DNA of 64,000 bases from Streptosporangium sp. NBC_01756 (GCF_035917975.1 NZ_CP109130.1:2542001-2606000); one strand, 5' to 3'. Shown: positions 1-8,069, counted from the first letter of the stretch. Notes: a model not told the origin generated them from the letters alone. Numbers and translations: made by a program.

Positions 1-186
1 CGGCACGCCGACGGTCGCACCGTCCTGCTGATCACCCACCGGCTGGCCAGCGTCCGCTATGCCGATCGGATCTATGTCCTGGACCACGGCAAGGTCATCG
101 AGGAGGGCACCCACGACCGGCTGATGGAGGTCGACGGCCTGTATGCCGACCTCTACGGCCTCCAGGCCGCCGCCTACTCGGCCTGA
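1..186 (+). CDS. ABC transporter ATP-binding protein, C-terminal fragment
   Basis: The window opens inside this gene; only the last 61 codons are present, ending in TGA at 184-186. The visible protein carries the H-loop region (LLITHRLASV) followed by YADRIYVLDHGKVIEEGTH, which is the standard tail of an ABC exporter nucleotide-binding domain, most often fused to a membrane domain (MsbA/MDR type). The substrate cannot be told from this part. It converges on the penicillin-binding protein gene, with an inverted repeat between them. Confidence 0.85.
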   Translation, partial: RHADGRTVLLITHRLASVRYADRIYVLDHGKVIEEGTHDRLMEVDGLYADLYGLQAAAYSA

Positions 187-208
187 GCCCCGCCCCGACC
201 GGGACGAC

Positions 209-287
209 GACCGTACGGCGGGCGCACCCGGCCCGAGCGCCCACGCGCCCGGACGGCCCCGCGGCCGGCGGAGCACGCCGTACGGTC
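209..287. terminator. Inverted repeat between convergent genes, possible bidirectional terminator
   Basis: Perfect 12-base arms at 209-220 (GACCGTACGGCG) and 276-287 (CGCCGTACGGTC) flank a GC-rich 55-base centre. It lies between two converging stop codons, so a terminator role fits. The large centre and lack of a T-run make this uncertain. Confidence 0.4.
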
Positions 288-290
288 CCG

Positions 291-1757
291 TCAGCCGGCG
301 TCTCCCAGCAGGGCGCGCATGACGGCCCTCCCCACGGGGGCCGCCACCTGGCCGCCCGCTCCGCCGCCCTCCACGAGGACCCCCACGGCCACCCGGGGGT
401 CGGCGGCCGGGGCGAAGCCGGTGAAGACCGCGTGGTCACGCCCGGAGGCGGTGCTCTCCGCGGTGCCGGTCTTGGCCGCGACATCGATGCCGGGGAGGGT
501 GGCGGCCTCGCCGGTGCCGCCGGGCCGGGTGACGGTGACCATCATCGTGGTGAGGCGGTTGGCCTCGCTCTCGTCGAGTGTCCGGCGATAGCGCGACGGC
601 TCGGTGTCGCTGACCACCGTGCCGTCGGCGAGGCGGATCTCCGCCACGAGGTAGGGACGCATCAGCACGCCGTCGTTGGCGATCGCCGCCGACATCATCG
701 CGATCATGAGCGGGGTGACCCGGTCGTCGAACTGCCCGATCGCCGACATCGCGGTCTGCGCCCGGTCCATTCCCCGCGGATAGACGCTCCTGGCCACGGG
801 CATGGGGACGGTGAGGTCGCCGTCGTTGAATCCGAACGCCTCGGCCTGCTCGCGCAGCGTGTCCTGGCCGAGGTCGATGCCGATCTTCGCGAACGGGGTG
901 TTGCACGAGACCTTGAAGGCGTAGGCCAGCGGCGGGTTGCCGTCGCCGCAGGTCGCTCCGCCGGAGTTGCGCAGGTAGGTGTCGGTGCCGGGGAGCCGGA
1001 GCTCGGGCGGTGCGCCGACCTTGACGGTCGGGGTGTACTTCCCCGAGCTGAGCGCGGCCGCGCTGGTGACGACCTTGAAGGTGGAGCCCGGTGGGTAGTT
1101 CTGCTGGAGTGCCCGGTTCAGCAGCGGATCGGCCGGATCGCCTCGCAGTCGCCGGTCCGCCCTGTCCAGCCGGGTGCCGTCGAAGGTGGTGTAGACGTTC
1201 GGGTCATAGGTGGGGAAGGACGCCATCGCCAGGATCGCGCCGGTGGCGGGGTCGATCGCGACGGCGGCCCCGGGCCTGCCGGTGGCGCGCAGCGCCTCGT
1301 AGGCGGCCCGCTGCGCCCGGCTGTCGAGGGTGAGTTCGAGCGTGGCCCCGCCCTCGATACCGTTCACCAGCGAACGGACCTTCACCGGGGGGTCGTCTCC
1401 GGACAGCGCGGCGTCCTCGGCCTCCTCGACGCCGGTCTGGCCGTACAGCGAGACGTAGCCGGTCACCGCGGCGTAGAGCGGGCCCTGGGGGTAGGTCCTC
1501 CGATATCTGAACCGGCCGTCGTCGTTCCTGAGGCTGGCCGCGATGAGGGTGCCGTCGCCGAGCACGATCTCGCCTCTGGGGCCGTCGAATCGCGCCATCA
1601 TGATCCGGTGGTTGCGCGGGTTCTCGTTGAGCCGATCGGCCTGGAACACCTGGATGTAGGTCACCTTGGCGAGGAGGGCGAACAGCATGGCACCGCAGAT
1701 CACGGCGGTGCGCCGGAGGGGGATGTTGATCCGGCGCGCCCGTGGTGCGGCGGCCAT
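291..1757 (-). CDS. Class B penicillin-binding protein (transpeptidase)
   Basis: Membrane-anchored DD-transpeptidase that cross-links peptidoglycan outside the membrane. With the ATG at 1757 it is 488 aa: one N-terminal membrane segment (about residues 17-32), a short dimerisation domain, then the transpeptidase domain with SxxK motif STFK (catalytic Ser225), SxN motif SCN (about 284) and KTGT (429-432). Length and order match the actinobacterial PbpA type (about 480-490 aa), but no rodA/ftsW or pknB neighbour is visible. An in-frame GTG at 1787 exists; I prefer 1757 because GGGAGGGG sits just upstream. Confidence 0.9.
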   Translation of the reverse strand: MAAAPRARRINIPLRRTAVICGAMLFALLAKVTYIQVFQADRLNENPRNHRIMMARFDGPRGEIVLGDGTLIAASLRNDDGRFRYRRTYPQGPLYAAVTGYVSLYGQTGVEEAEDAALSGDDPPVKVRSLVNGIEGGATLELTLDSRAQRAAYEALRATGRPGAAVAIDPATGAILAMASFPTYDPNVYTTFDGTRLDRADRRLRGDPADPLLNRALQQNYPPGSTFKVVTSAAALSSGKYTPTVKVGAPPELRLPGTDTYLRNSGGATCGDGNPPLAYAFKVSCNTPFAKIGIDLGQDTLREQAEAFGFNDGDLTVPMPVARSVYPRGMDRAQTAMSAIGQFDDRVTPLMIAMMSAAIANDGVLMRPYLVAEIRLADGTVVSDTEPSRYRRTLDESEANRLTTMMVTVTRPGGTGEAATLPGIDVAAKTGTAESTASGRDHAVFTGFAPAADPRVAVGVLVEGGGAGGQVAAPVGRAVMRALLGDAG

Positions 1758-1855
1758 GAGCCCCTCCCCGATCCCGCTGCCGGTCACTGGCCTACCGGTC
1801 TAACAGCCGGACCGGAAAGGGGGGGCCGCCCGGGGGCAAAGCGGCCGTGCGGTTT

Positions 1856-2218
1856 CTAGCCGGCCACCGTACGGTAGTACCCGATCTTTTTCTGGATCGC
1901 CGTCTGCTGTTCGCGCAGGTTGTCCACCTGGGCCTGCACCCGCCGGTCATGGGCTTCGAGCAGGGCGATCCGGTCCCGGATCGTGTGGTCGCCGGCCCGG
2001 ACCAGCTCGGCGAAGCGGAGCATCTCCGCGATCGGCATCCCGGTGTCGCGCAGGCAGCGGATCGTGCCGAGCCAGCCGACGTCGTCCTGGGTGAATCTGC
2101 GCTGCCCGGCCGCGTTGCGGCCGACCCGCTCCAGCAACCCGATCCGCTCGTAGTAGCGCAGGGTGTCAAGACTGAAGCCGGTCTCCTCGGCCACCTGCCC
2201 CGGTGTGTACACACTCAC
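1856..2218 (-). CDS. MerR-family transcriptional regulator
   Basis: A 120-aa regulator with an N-terminal winged HTH (YTPGQVAEETGFSLDTLRYY, then RRFTQDDV) and a C-terminal dimerisation coiled coil (LLEAHDRRVQAQVDNLREQ). No cysteine cluster for metal sensing is seen; the C-terminus is short, so the effector is unknown. I chose GTG 2218 because a mirror-image promoter puts the predicted transcript start within a base or two of it, which would make the message leaderless. ATG 2230 is an alternative but AGGTGGG abuts it with no spacing. Divergent from the aldo/keto reductase at 2310, its probable target. Confidence 0.88.
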   Translation of the reverse strand: MSVYTPGQVAEETGFSLDTLRYYERIGLLERVGRNAAGQRRFTQDDVGWLGTIRCLRDTGMPIAEMLRFAELVRAGDHTIRDRIALLEAHDRRVQAQVDNLREQQTAIQKKIGYYRTVAG

Positions 2219-2235
2219 GTCCGGCAGCATCCCAC

Positions 2236-2292
2236 CTGGAGCCCACTCCAGGTCAAGCGAAATATCAGCACTTGACCTGGAGTGAGCTCCAG
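2236..2292. promoter_or_regulatory. Mirror-image MerR operator/promoter pair
   Basis: Left arm 2236-2257 and right arm 2271-2292 are reverse complements at 21 of 22 positions, separated by 13 AT-rich bases. Each arm holds a TTGACC -35 box and its own dyad (CTGGAG-N4-CTCCAG). On the plus strand TTGACC (2272-2277) is followed after 19 bp by CAGGGT (2297-2302); on the minus strand TTGACC (2256-2251) is followed after 19 bp by GATGCT (2231-2226). The overlong 19-bp spacer with the dyad inside it is the classic MerR-activated promoter layout. Predicted starts fall at ATG 2310 and GTG 2218. Confidence 0.8.
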
Positions 2293-2309
2293 CCTGCAGG
2301 GTGATGCCC

Positions 2310-3248
2310 ATGACACGACTTCCGCTGGCACTGGGCACCATTCCGTTCGGCACCGTCCTGGACGACAGGGCGACCTTCGCGATCCTCGACCGGTTCGCCG
2401 ACGCCGGAGGCTCCCTGCTGGACACCGCGAACAACTATCCCTTCTGGAAAGACGGCGCCACCGGCGACGAGAGCGAGCTGGCCATCGGCCGGTGGCTGGC
2501 CGCCCGGGGCAATCGCGACCGGGTCGTGCTGAGCACCAAGTGCGGCGCCCGGCCGACGGTCCCCGGCGACCGGACACTGGGCTCCGCCGAAGGGCTGTCC
2601 GCCGCCGCGATCGGCCTGGCCGCCGAGGGCAGCCTGCGGAGACTGGGGACCGACCACATCGACGTGTACTGGGCCCACATCGAGGACCGGTCGGTCCCCC
2701 TGGAGGAGACCCTCGGCGCGTTCGCCGAGCTGGCCGGTGCGGGCAAGGTGCGCGAGATCGGGGCGAGCAACATCGCAACCTGGCGGCTGGAGCGCGCCCG
2801 CGCCCTGTCCAGGGCCAACGGCTGGCCCGCCTACACCAACGTGCAGCTCCGGCACACCTACCTGCGGCCCCGGCCGGGAGCACGGCCGGCGGAAGGAGGC
2901 CATGTCCTCGTGCAGGACGAGACGATCGACTACCTGCGCTCCGAGTCCGGCATCACCCTGTGGGCCTACAACACGCTCATGTCCGGGGCCTACACCCGGC
3001 AGGACCGGCCGATCCCGGAGATCTACGACCACCCCGGCACCACCCGCGGGCTCGCCGTACTGCGCGAGGTGGCCGGTGAGCTGGGGGTGACCGTCAACCA
3101 GGTGGTGCTGGCCTGGCTGACCGGCGGTGACCACCCGGTCGTCCCGATCGTCGGGGTGAGCTCCCTCGCCCAGTTGGAGGAGGCCCTGGGCGCCGTGGAC
3201 CTCAAGCTCGACGAGGAGCTCCGCACCCGTCTGGACTCCGTCCGATGA
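2310..3248 (+). CDS. Aldo/keto reductase
   Basis: NADPH-dependent carbonyl reductase of the (beta/alpha)8 aldo/keto reductase superfamily, 312 aa, cytoplasmic. The tetrad is visible as Asp and Tyr in DTANNY, Lys in STKCG and His in VYWAH. Substrate unknown. In-frame starts at GTG 2301, ATG 2304 and ATG 2310 are possible; 2310 fits the predicted transcript start of the MerR-type promoter, so the mRNA may be leaderless. It converges on the TetR gene with only 29 bases between stops. The MerR neighbour suggests induction by a small reactive or xenobiotic compound (inference). Confidence 0.88.
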   Translation: MTRLPLALGTIPFGTVLDDRATFAILDRFADAGGSLLDTANNYPFWKDGATGDESELAIGRWLAARGNRDRVVLSTKCGARPTVPGDRTLGSAEGLSAAAIGLAAEGSLRRLGTDHIDVYWAHIEDRSVPLEETLGAFAELAGAGKVREIGASNIATWRLERARALSRANGWPAYTNVQLRHTYLRPRPGARPAEGGHVLVQDETIDYLRSESGITLWAYNTLMSGAYTRQDRPIPEIYDHPGTTRGLAVLREVAGELGVTVNQVVLAWLTGGDHPVVPIVGVSSLAQLEEALGAVDLKLDEELRTRLDSVR

Positions 3249-3277
3249 CGTCGGCCGGGTAGCCGGCGGACCGGGCG

Positions 3278-3934
3278 TCAGCTCTGAGGGAGGTGATCGG
3301 AGAGGTAGCGGCGGACCAGGTGCTTGCACTCGGCGATCAGCTCGGGGTCCCCGTCGGGCCGGGCACGGAAGGCGAGCTTGAGCACGGCGTCGGCCGCCTC
3401 GACCGCGACGACCAGCGCCCGGTCCAGGGCGGGGCCGATCGGGGCGCCGAGCAGTTCGATGGTGATCGCGCGGAGCCGGTCGGCCACGATGGCGTTGTTC
3501 TCCAGCGCGGCGTCGAGCATCCGCTCGGTCCCCTTGAGCGCCGGACCGCCCGGCGAGGTGAGCACCTCACCGAAGTCGACGACGGCGAACCCCGGGGTGG
3601 TCCGCTTCATGGCGACGAACTCGTTGATCGACAGATCCACCACCTCGGTCCAGTCCGAGAGCCGTACGGCCGAGAGCCGGGTGGTGACCCGGCCGAGGAA
3701 GGCCTCCAGGTTGCGCAGTGCCAGCGCGCGTACCAGCCCCTGCTTGTCGGGGAAGAACTGGTAGAAGGTGCCGATCGGCACCTGTGCACGCCGCGCGACC
3801 TCCTTGGTGGTCAGCGCCTCGTATCCCACCTCGTCCAGCAGCCCCGCGCACTCGTCCAGCATGCGCTCGACCCGCTCCAGGCTCCGTCGCTGGGCGGGGC
3901 GGCGGCGGAGCGTCCCCCCGGAAACGTTCGTCAT
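3278..3934 (-). CDS. TetR-family transcriptional regulator
   Basis: 218-aa repressor with an N-terminal TetR HTH (EALTTKEVARRAQVPIGTFYQFFPDKQGL) and a helical ligand domain that includes a C-terminal region typical of TetR_C families (ALDRALVVAVEAADAVLKLAF). The ligand is not predictable. ATG 3934 was chosen over an upstream in-frame start at 3988 because the latter would overlap the candidate operator; its ribosome site (GGAG, 2-base spacing) is weak. Divergent from the GH1 beta-glucosidase at 4005, the likely regulated gene. Confidence 0.85.
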   Translation of the reverse strand: MTNVSGGTLRRRPAQRRSLERVERMLDECAGLLDEVGYEALTTKEVARRAQVPIGTFYQFFPDKQGLVRALALRNLEAFLGRVTTRLSAVRLSDWTEVVDLSINEFVAMKRTTPGFAVVDFGEVLTSPGGPALKGTERMLDAALENNAIVADRLRAITIELLGAPIGPALDRALVVAVEAADAVLKLAFRARPDGDPELIAECKHLVRRYLSDHLPQS

Positions 3935-3973
3935 CGCTCCATCATCGCCTACGCGGCTCCGCCGAAGATTAAC

Positions 3974-3988
3974 ATGAGCTGTACTCAT
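3974..3988. promoter_or_regulatory. Candidate TetR operator
   Basis: ATGAG-N5-CTCAT dyad (ATGAGCTGTACTCAT) in the 70-base divergent region between the TetR gene and the beta-glucosidase. Position and symmetry suit a TetR operator controlling both genes; short arms keep confidence moderate. Confidence 0.5.
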
Positions 3989-4004
3989 ACCATTGGGAGG
4001 TCAC

Positions 4005-5318
4005 ATGTTCCTCTGGGGTACGGCCACCGCGTCCTACCAGATCGAGGGCGCCGTCGCCGCCGACGGCCGGGGCGTCTCGATCTGGGACACCTTCACCCGC
4101 GAGCCCGGCCGGGTCCGGGACGGGCACACCGGCGACGTGGCCTGCGACCACTACCGCCGCTGGCCCGAGGACGTCGCGCTGATGGCCGGGCTCGGGGTGA
4201 CCTCCTACCGCTTCTCCATCGCCTGGCCCCGCGTCCAGCCCGACGGCGGCGGCCGGGTCAACCAGGCGGGCCTGGACTTCTACGACCGGCTGACGGACGC
4301 GCTGTGCGAGCGGGGCATCGTCCCGGCGGCCACCCTGTTCCACTGGGACCTGCCCCAGCCCCTGGAGGACGCGGGCGGCTGGCTGAACCGCGACACCTCC
4401 TACCGGTTCGCCGAGTACGCCGCCGTGGTGGCCGACCGGCTGGCCGACCGGATCCCCATGTGGATCACCTTGAACGAGCCCTTCGTGCACATGGTCTTCG
4501 GTTACGCCCTGGGCAGCCACGCGCCGGGACGGGCTCTGCTCCTGGACGCCCTCCCGGTGGCCCACCACCAGCTGCTCGGGCACGGCCTCGCCGCGGCGGC
4601 CCTGCGCGAGCGGGGTGCGGAGAAGGTCCTGATCACCAACAACTGCACGCCCGTCTGGCCGGCCTCCGCCGACCCCGCCGACCTGGCCGCCGCCGACGCC
4701 TACGACACCCTGCACAACCGCCTGTTCAACGATCCCGTGCTCCTTGGGAAATACCCCGATTTATCGTCTTATGGGGTAGGTCTGGACTGCGTCCGGGACG
4801 GTGACCTCGAACTGATCGGCACCCGCCTCGACGGCCTCGGCGTCAACTACTACAACCCCACCCGGATCGCCGCTCCCACCGCCGCGGGCCTCCCCTTCAC
4901 CGACACCGGGATCACCGGCCACCCCACCACCGCTTTCGGCTGGCCGGTCGTCCCCGACGGCCTGCGCGAACTCCTCACCGGTCTGAAGGCCCGGTACGGC
5001 GACGCCCTCCCACCCGTCTACGTCACCGAGAACGGCTGCTCCCAGCCCGACGTGCCCGGTCCGGACGGAGTGGTCGACGACCAGGACCGCATCGCCTACC
5101 TCGACGGGCACATCGGAGCCGTCGAGCAGGCCCGGGCCGAGGGCGTGGACGTGCGCGGCTACTACGTCTGGTCCCTGCTGGACAACTTCGAGTGGGCCGA
5201 GGGCTACCACCAGCGCTTCGGCCTCGTCCACGTCGACTTCGCCACCGGGGAACGCACCCCGAAGGCCTCCTACCACTGGCTCGCAGAGCAGATCGCGGAA
5301 CGCGGCGGGACCCGGTAG
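4005..5318 (+). CDS. GH1 family beta-glucosidase
   Basis: Cytoplasmic retaining glycosidase, 437 aa, that hydrolyses beta-glucosides (cellobiose or aryl glucosides). The GH1 signature is complete: N-terminal FLWGTATASYQIEGA, acid/base Glu158 in TLNEP, nucleophile Glu342 in YVTENG, and the C-terminal WSLLDNFEWAEGY segment that forms the substrate pocket. The start at ATG 4005 has GGGAGG four bases upstream; a TTG at 3993 is in frame but less likely. No sugar transporter is adjacent. The last codons resemble the tandem repeat that follows the stop. Confidence 0.93.
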   Translation: MFLWGTATASYQIEGAVAADGRGVSIWDTFTREPGRVRDGHTGDVACDHYRRWPEDVALMAGLGVTSYRFSIAWPRVQPDGGGRVNQAGLDFYDRLTDALCERGIVPAATLFHWDLPQPLEDAGGWLNRDTSYRFAEYAAVVADRLADRIPMWITLNEPFVHMVFGYALGSHAPGRALLLDALPVAHHQLLGHGLAAAALRERGAEKVLITNNCTPVWPASADPADLAAADAYDTLHNRLFNDPVLLGKYPDLSSYGVGLDCVRDGDLELIGTRLDGLGVNYYNPTRIAAPTAAGLPFTDTGITGHPTTAFGWPVVPDGLRELLTGLKARYGDALPPVYVTENGCSQPDVPGPDGVVDDQDRIAYLDGHIGAVEQARAEGVDVRGYYVWSLLDNFEWAEGYHQRFGLVHVDFATGERTPKASYHWLAEQIAERGGTR

Positions 5319-5329
5319 GGCGGACGTGG

Positions 5330-5502
5330 AACCCGGTCGGACCGGCGCGGAGCACGGCGGGACCCGATCCGGTCGGCACGGAACGTGGCAGAACCCGGTC
5401 GGACGGCGCGGAGCACGGCGAGACCCGATCCGGTCGGCACGGAACATGGCAGAACCCGGTCGGACGGCGCGGAGCACGGCGAGACCCGGTCGGACCGGCC
5501 TC
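5330..5502. repeat. Intergenic tandem repeat, about 61-62 bp unit, 2.8 copies
   Basis: Copies begin at 5330, 5392 and 5453, each with the core AACCCGGTCGGA followed by a GCGCGGAGCACGGCG segment and, in the first two, a GGTCGGCACGGAAC segment. The unit itself looks like two diverged 30-bp halves. About 22 bases at the 3' end of the beta-glucosidase gene (5297-5317) resemble the repeat with four mismatches, so the array may have grown from the gene end. It lies between convergent stops. Confidence 0.85.
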
Positions 5503-5517
5503 GGGGGCGTCGCGCGC

Positions 5518-6330
5518 TCAGCCGTTGAAGGTGTCGGGATCCGGGCCGGTGCGGTGGCCCTCGTCCAACCGGGCGATCGCCGCCATGTCGTCCTCGGTGA
5601 GGGCGAAGTCGAAGACGTCGATGTTCTCCTTGATCCGTGCGGGGGTGACCGACTTGGGGATCACCACGTTTCCGAGCTGGACGTGCCAGCGCAGGACGAC
5701 CTGGGCCGGGCTCTTGCCGTACCGGTCGGCGATGCCGGTGATCAGCGGGTCCTTGAGCGAGGCCCCCTGGGCCAGCGGGCTCCACGCCTCGGTGACGATG
5801 CCGTGCCGGGCGTGGAAGTCGCGCAGCTCGGCCTGCTGCAGGCCCGGGTGGAGCTCGATCTGGTTGACCGCCGGGACGGCACCGCCCTCCTCGAGGAGAC
5901 GCGTCAGGTGGGCAGGCTGGAAGTTGGACACGCCGATGGCCCGGACCCGGCCGTCGACCAGCAGTTTCTCCATCGCCTTCCAGGTCTCGACGTACAGGTC
6001 CCTGGCCGGTGTGGGCCAGTGGATGAGATACAGGTCGAGCTGGTCCAGGCCCAGCTTGGCGAGGCTCGTGTCGAAGGCGGCCAGAGTGGAGTCGTAGCCC
6101 TGGTCGCTGTTCCACAGCTTGGTGGTGACGAACAGCTCCTCGCGGGGCAGGCCGGAGGCGGCCAGCGCCCGGCCCACGGCACGCTCGTTGCCGTAGGCCG
6201 CGGCGGTGTCGACGCTCCGGTACCCGGCTTCGAGTGCGGTGGTCACTGCCTGAGCGGTCTCCTCCTCGGGCACCTGGAACACCCCGAAACCGAGCTGCGG
6301 CATCGGGACGCCGTTGTTCAGGGTGATCAT
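5518..6330 (-). CDS. Aldo/keto reductase, 2,5-diketo-D-gluconate reductase-like
   Basis: 270-aa NADPH-dependent reductase of the AKR3/AKR5 type. Visible landmarks: N-terminal LNNGVPMPQLGFGVFQV, tetrad Asp/Tyr in SVDTAAAYGNE, Lys in VTTKLWN, His in LIHWP, and cofactor region VIPKSV near residue 230. Members act on alpha-keto acids, diketogluconate or methylglyoxal; the substrate here is open. ATG 6330 has GGAGG seven bases upstream. It is a single-gene unit converging on the beta-glucosidase. Confidence 0.9.
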   Translation of the reverse strand: MITLNNGVPMPQLGFGVFQVPEEETAQAVTTALEAGYRSVDTAAAYGNERAVGRALAASGLPREELFVTTKLWNSDQGYDSTLAAFDTSLAKLGLDQLDLYLIHWPTPARDLYVETWKAMEKLLVDGRVRAIGVSNFQPAHLTRLLEEGGAVPAVNQIELHPGLQQAELRDFHARHGIVTEAWSPLAQGASLKDPLITGIADRYGKSPAQVVLRWHVQLGNVVIPKSVTPARIKENIDVFDFALTEDDMAAIARLDEGHRTGPDPDTFNG

Positions 6331-6743
6331 CTGCAGTCCTCCGTTCCGGGCGGCTCCCGCGGACAGCGACCCGTTCAACGGGTGCGGGCGCCCACCAGTG
6401 GCGCGTACCGCACTGAGAGTGCCCCGACATGGCGTGGACTACCACCCGCCACAGCACTCCGATAGCCAAATATCAGGAAATTTCATTACATGATCAGCCA
6501 CAACGGCGTACCGTCCGACCGCCTGGGACTGTCAGAACCGGGCCCTGCGCCGGCTCGGGACCGGTGACCCGATCCGGATGCACCGCAGTCTCCCATCAGC
6601 CCGGGGCGACCATCATGAGAGCAGTCGGGTGGACCCCCGACACCCGCACCACCGATCCCGCAGTAGTCGTTCGGCACCTTGAACAGGCATTGCTGGTGGT
6701 AGCGGTGCGCTTCAGGCAGTAGATGGTGATCGTGCGTCGATCT
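6331..6743. other. Intergenic region with AT-rich patch
   Basis: 413 bases without a gene I can support. An AT-rich stretch at about 6461-6495 stands out from the GC-rich surroundings and probably carries the promoter of the aldo/keto reductase on the minus strand, but no clear -35/-10 pair can be named. A plus-strand reading frame of 97 codons here lacks homology cues and normal codon bias. Confidence 0.4.
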
Positions 6744-7118
6744 TCACTCACGAAGTTTGCGAAGTCGCTGCGCCAGGTCGGGGATGTCTTCCAGCTCGCC
6801 TGTGGTTACGGCGATAATGAGCCTTTCGGCTTCGTCCACGTCCCGGTACTCCAAGATCTCCCCGTTGTCCTCCAAAAAGACGACGGCCGCCGCCCAGGCG
6901 AGCCGCTTGTTACCGTCCACCAGCGGGTGCCCGATCAGAATGCTCTGCATCAGAGCCGCCGCCTTCTCCCACAGGTCCGGATAGGCGTCATCGCCGAAGA
7001 CGGTGGTCTGCGGGCGCAGCACCGCTGCGTGCAGTTGGCCACCATCGCGGAGAAGGACCTCCGGTAGCACCACCTCGGCCAGGGCAAAAAGGTCCGAGGT
7101 GGTCGGATAGAGCGTCAT
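6744..7118 (-). CDS. doc: Fic/Doc-family toxin
   Basis: 124-aa toxin of the Doc subfamily. The Fic motif reads HPLVDGNKR (His64, Asp68, Asn70, Arg72), close to the Doc consensus HxFxDANKR; Doc proteins phosphorylate EF-Tu and halt translation (family knowledge). Pro-Leu replaces the usual Phe position and Gly replaces Ala, which is common in actinobacterial members. The ATG overlaps the stop of the upstream antitoxin by 4 bases, giving translational coupling. This is the first of three toxin-antitoxin-like pairs in 3 kb. Confidence 0.9.
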   Translation of the reverse strand: MTLYPTTSDLFALAEVVLPEVLLRDGGQLHAAVLRPQTTVFGDDAYPDLWEKAAALMQSILIGHPLVDGNKRLAWAAAVVFLEDNGEILEYRDVDEAERLIIAVTTGELEDIPDLAQRLRKLRE

Positions 7119-7318
7119 CGAGCGAGCCGCTCAAGCAACTCCCGGTCCCGCTCAGCGACCTTCCGGCCCATCGCCTGGTAGCGTTCCCGCCTTCGCCGGG
7201 CGATGTATTCCTCGATGGCCACCACCATCGCCGAGTTGACGCTCTGCGCGTCACCGCCGGCGATCTGCTTGATCTGCTCGTACGTCTCATCCGGCAGTCG
7301 AAGCCGTGTCTCAGCCAT
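7115..7318 (-). CDS. Ribbon-helix-helix antitoxin partner of Doc
   Basis: 67-aa protein with an N-terminal RHH fold (TRLRLPDETYEQIKQIAGG, then VNSAMVVAIEEYIARRR) and a charged C-terminus (RYQAMGRKVAERDRELLERL) that would bind and cover the toxin. It is not the Phd antitoxin of phage P1 but an RHH type. ATG 7318 is used; GTG-like starts upstream would overlap the palindrome at 7328. Probably autorepresses through that palindrome. Confidence 0.85.
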   Translation of the reverse strand: MAETRLRLPDETYEQIKQIAGGDAQSVNSAMVVAIEEYIARRRRERYQAMGRKVAERDRELLERLAR

Positions 7319-7327
7319 ACGACCGAC

Positions 7328-7346
7328 GGTACCACTTTTTGGTACC
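7328..7346. promoter_or_regulatory. Candidate autoregulatory operator of the Doc module
   Basis: Perfect 7-base inverted arms GGTACCA (7328-7334) and TGGTACC (7340-7346) with a 5-base spacer, also readable as a 13-base-period direct repeat of GGTACCACTT. It starts ten bases upstream of the antitoxin ATG, as expected for RHH autorepression. Confidence 0.6.
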
Positions 7347-7769
7347 ACTTCCCGGTGACATGACGGGCCTTAAGGCCCTCTTCCTTCGAACCGGTCTTGC
7401 TCCAAGAGAAGTACCCATGGTGCAGCGTGGCGGACAGGGCTGCCTCAGGCCGCGCATGAGCCCCGGCGAGCACAGACTGAACGGAGCAGCTCCGCCTGCC
7501 CGTACTGGCCCCGCCCCCCGGCCGGCTCGCCTTCGCCTGGATCGCTTGAGGGCGGCGACAAAGTTGCACAGGCAGATGTCGCCCACGCCCCGGAGGCGAA
7601 CGAGCCGCAATAGGAAAGTCGACGCTACTCCTCCGTCAGTACCAGACCCGTCTGACAGGCGTTCTACCCGGACGGGTCACCTGGCTTGACGTCGGTGCCG
7701 CCGATGCCGCAGTGCCCGTCAGAGCTTTCGACAGCGTGACGGTGGTTTGGGGGTGTATTGGAGCTCAGC
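7347..7769. other. Intergenic region between first and second small modules
   Basis: About 420 bases between the Doc operator and the end of the HigA-like gene. It contains repeat copy A (7655-7702). A minus-strand frame at 7311-7610 has no recognisable domain and weak codon bias; I see no supportable gene, though a decayed one is possible. Confidence 0.4.
7655..7702. repeat. Module-flanking repeat, copy A
   Basis: 48-base element with core ACGGGTCACCTGGCTTGACG. It matches copy B (8472-8519) at 42 of 48 positions and copy C (9675-9702) over about 28 bases. All copies have the same orientation and each lies on the promoter side of one of the three small operons. Function unknown. Confidence 0.75.
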
Positions 7770-8069
7770 TCAAGCAGCGGGAGCCCGAGGCGTCAGACGG
7801 ACCTCGACATCCGCGTCCAAAGCACGCGCCAGGCGCTCCAGCACCGGCAACGTCGGGATCGTTCCGCCTGCCTCGAATCGCGCCACCGCCGACTGGGTCA
7901 TGCCGGCCGCGCGCGCCAGGTCGTTCTGACTCCAGCCTCGCCCTTCACGCATCGCCCGGACCGTCTTACCCAGCTCGTAGGCGATACGTGTGGCCTCATA
8001 GGCCTCAGCCGCACCTGGCTCGGCCATCCGGCGATCTCTGAGCTCTCGCCAGCTCCCTTGCCCGCTCAT
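7770..8069 (-). CDS. XRE-family HTH antitoxin (HigA-like)
   Basis: 99-aa protein whose HTH spans about residues 34-88: VRAMREGRGWSQNDLARAAG, then MTQSAVARFEAGGTIPTL and LERLARALD. The long N-terminal helix (LRDRRMAEPGAAEAYEATRI) is typical of HigA antitoxins that pair with Gp49-like toxins. It follows the toxin gene with a 4-base overlap (8066-8069), the inverted toxin-first order that defines higBA operons. Confidence 0.88.
   Translation of the reverse strand: MSGQGSWRELRDRRMAEPGAAEAYEATRIAYELGKTVRAMREGRGWSQNDLARAAGMTQSAVARFEAGGTIPTLPVLERLARALDADVEVRLTPRAPAA

Noticed and set aside
432-1859. 475-codon plus-strand frame opposite the penicillin-binding protein
   Set aside because: The minus-strand frame carries all three transpeptidase motifs; the plus frame has none.
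3245-3279. Short hairpin spanning the stops of the aldo/keto reductase and TetR genes
   Set aside because: Only a 5-bp core stem (GCCGG-GTAG-CCGGC); too weak to list as a terminator.
6429-6722. 97-codon plus-strand frame between aldo/keto reductase and Doc
   Set aside because: No ribosome site, low-complexity basic translation and codon use unlike the neighbours.
7311-7610. 99-codon minus-strand frame upstream of the RHH antitoxin
   Set aside because: Poor codon bias, no motif, and it spans the antitoxin operator palindrome.
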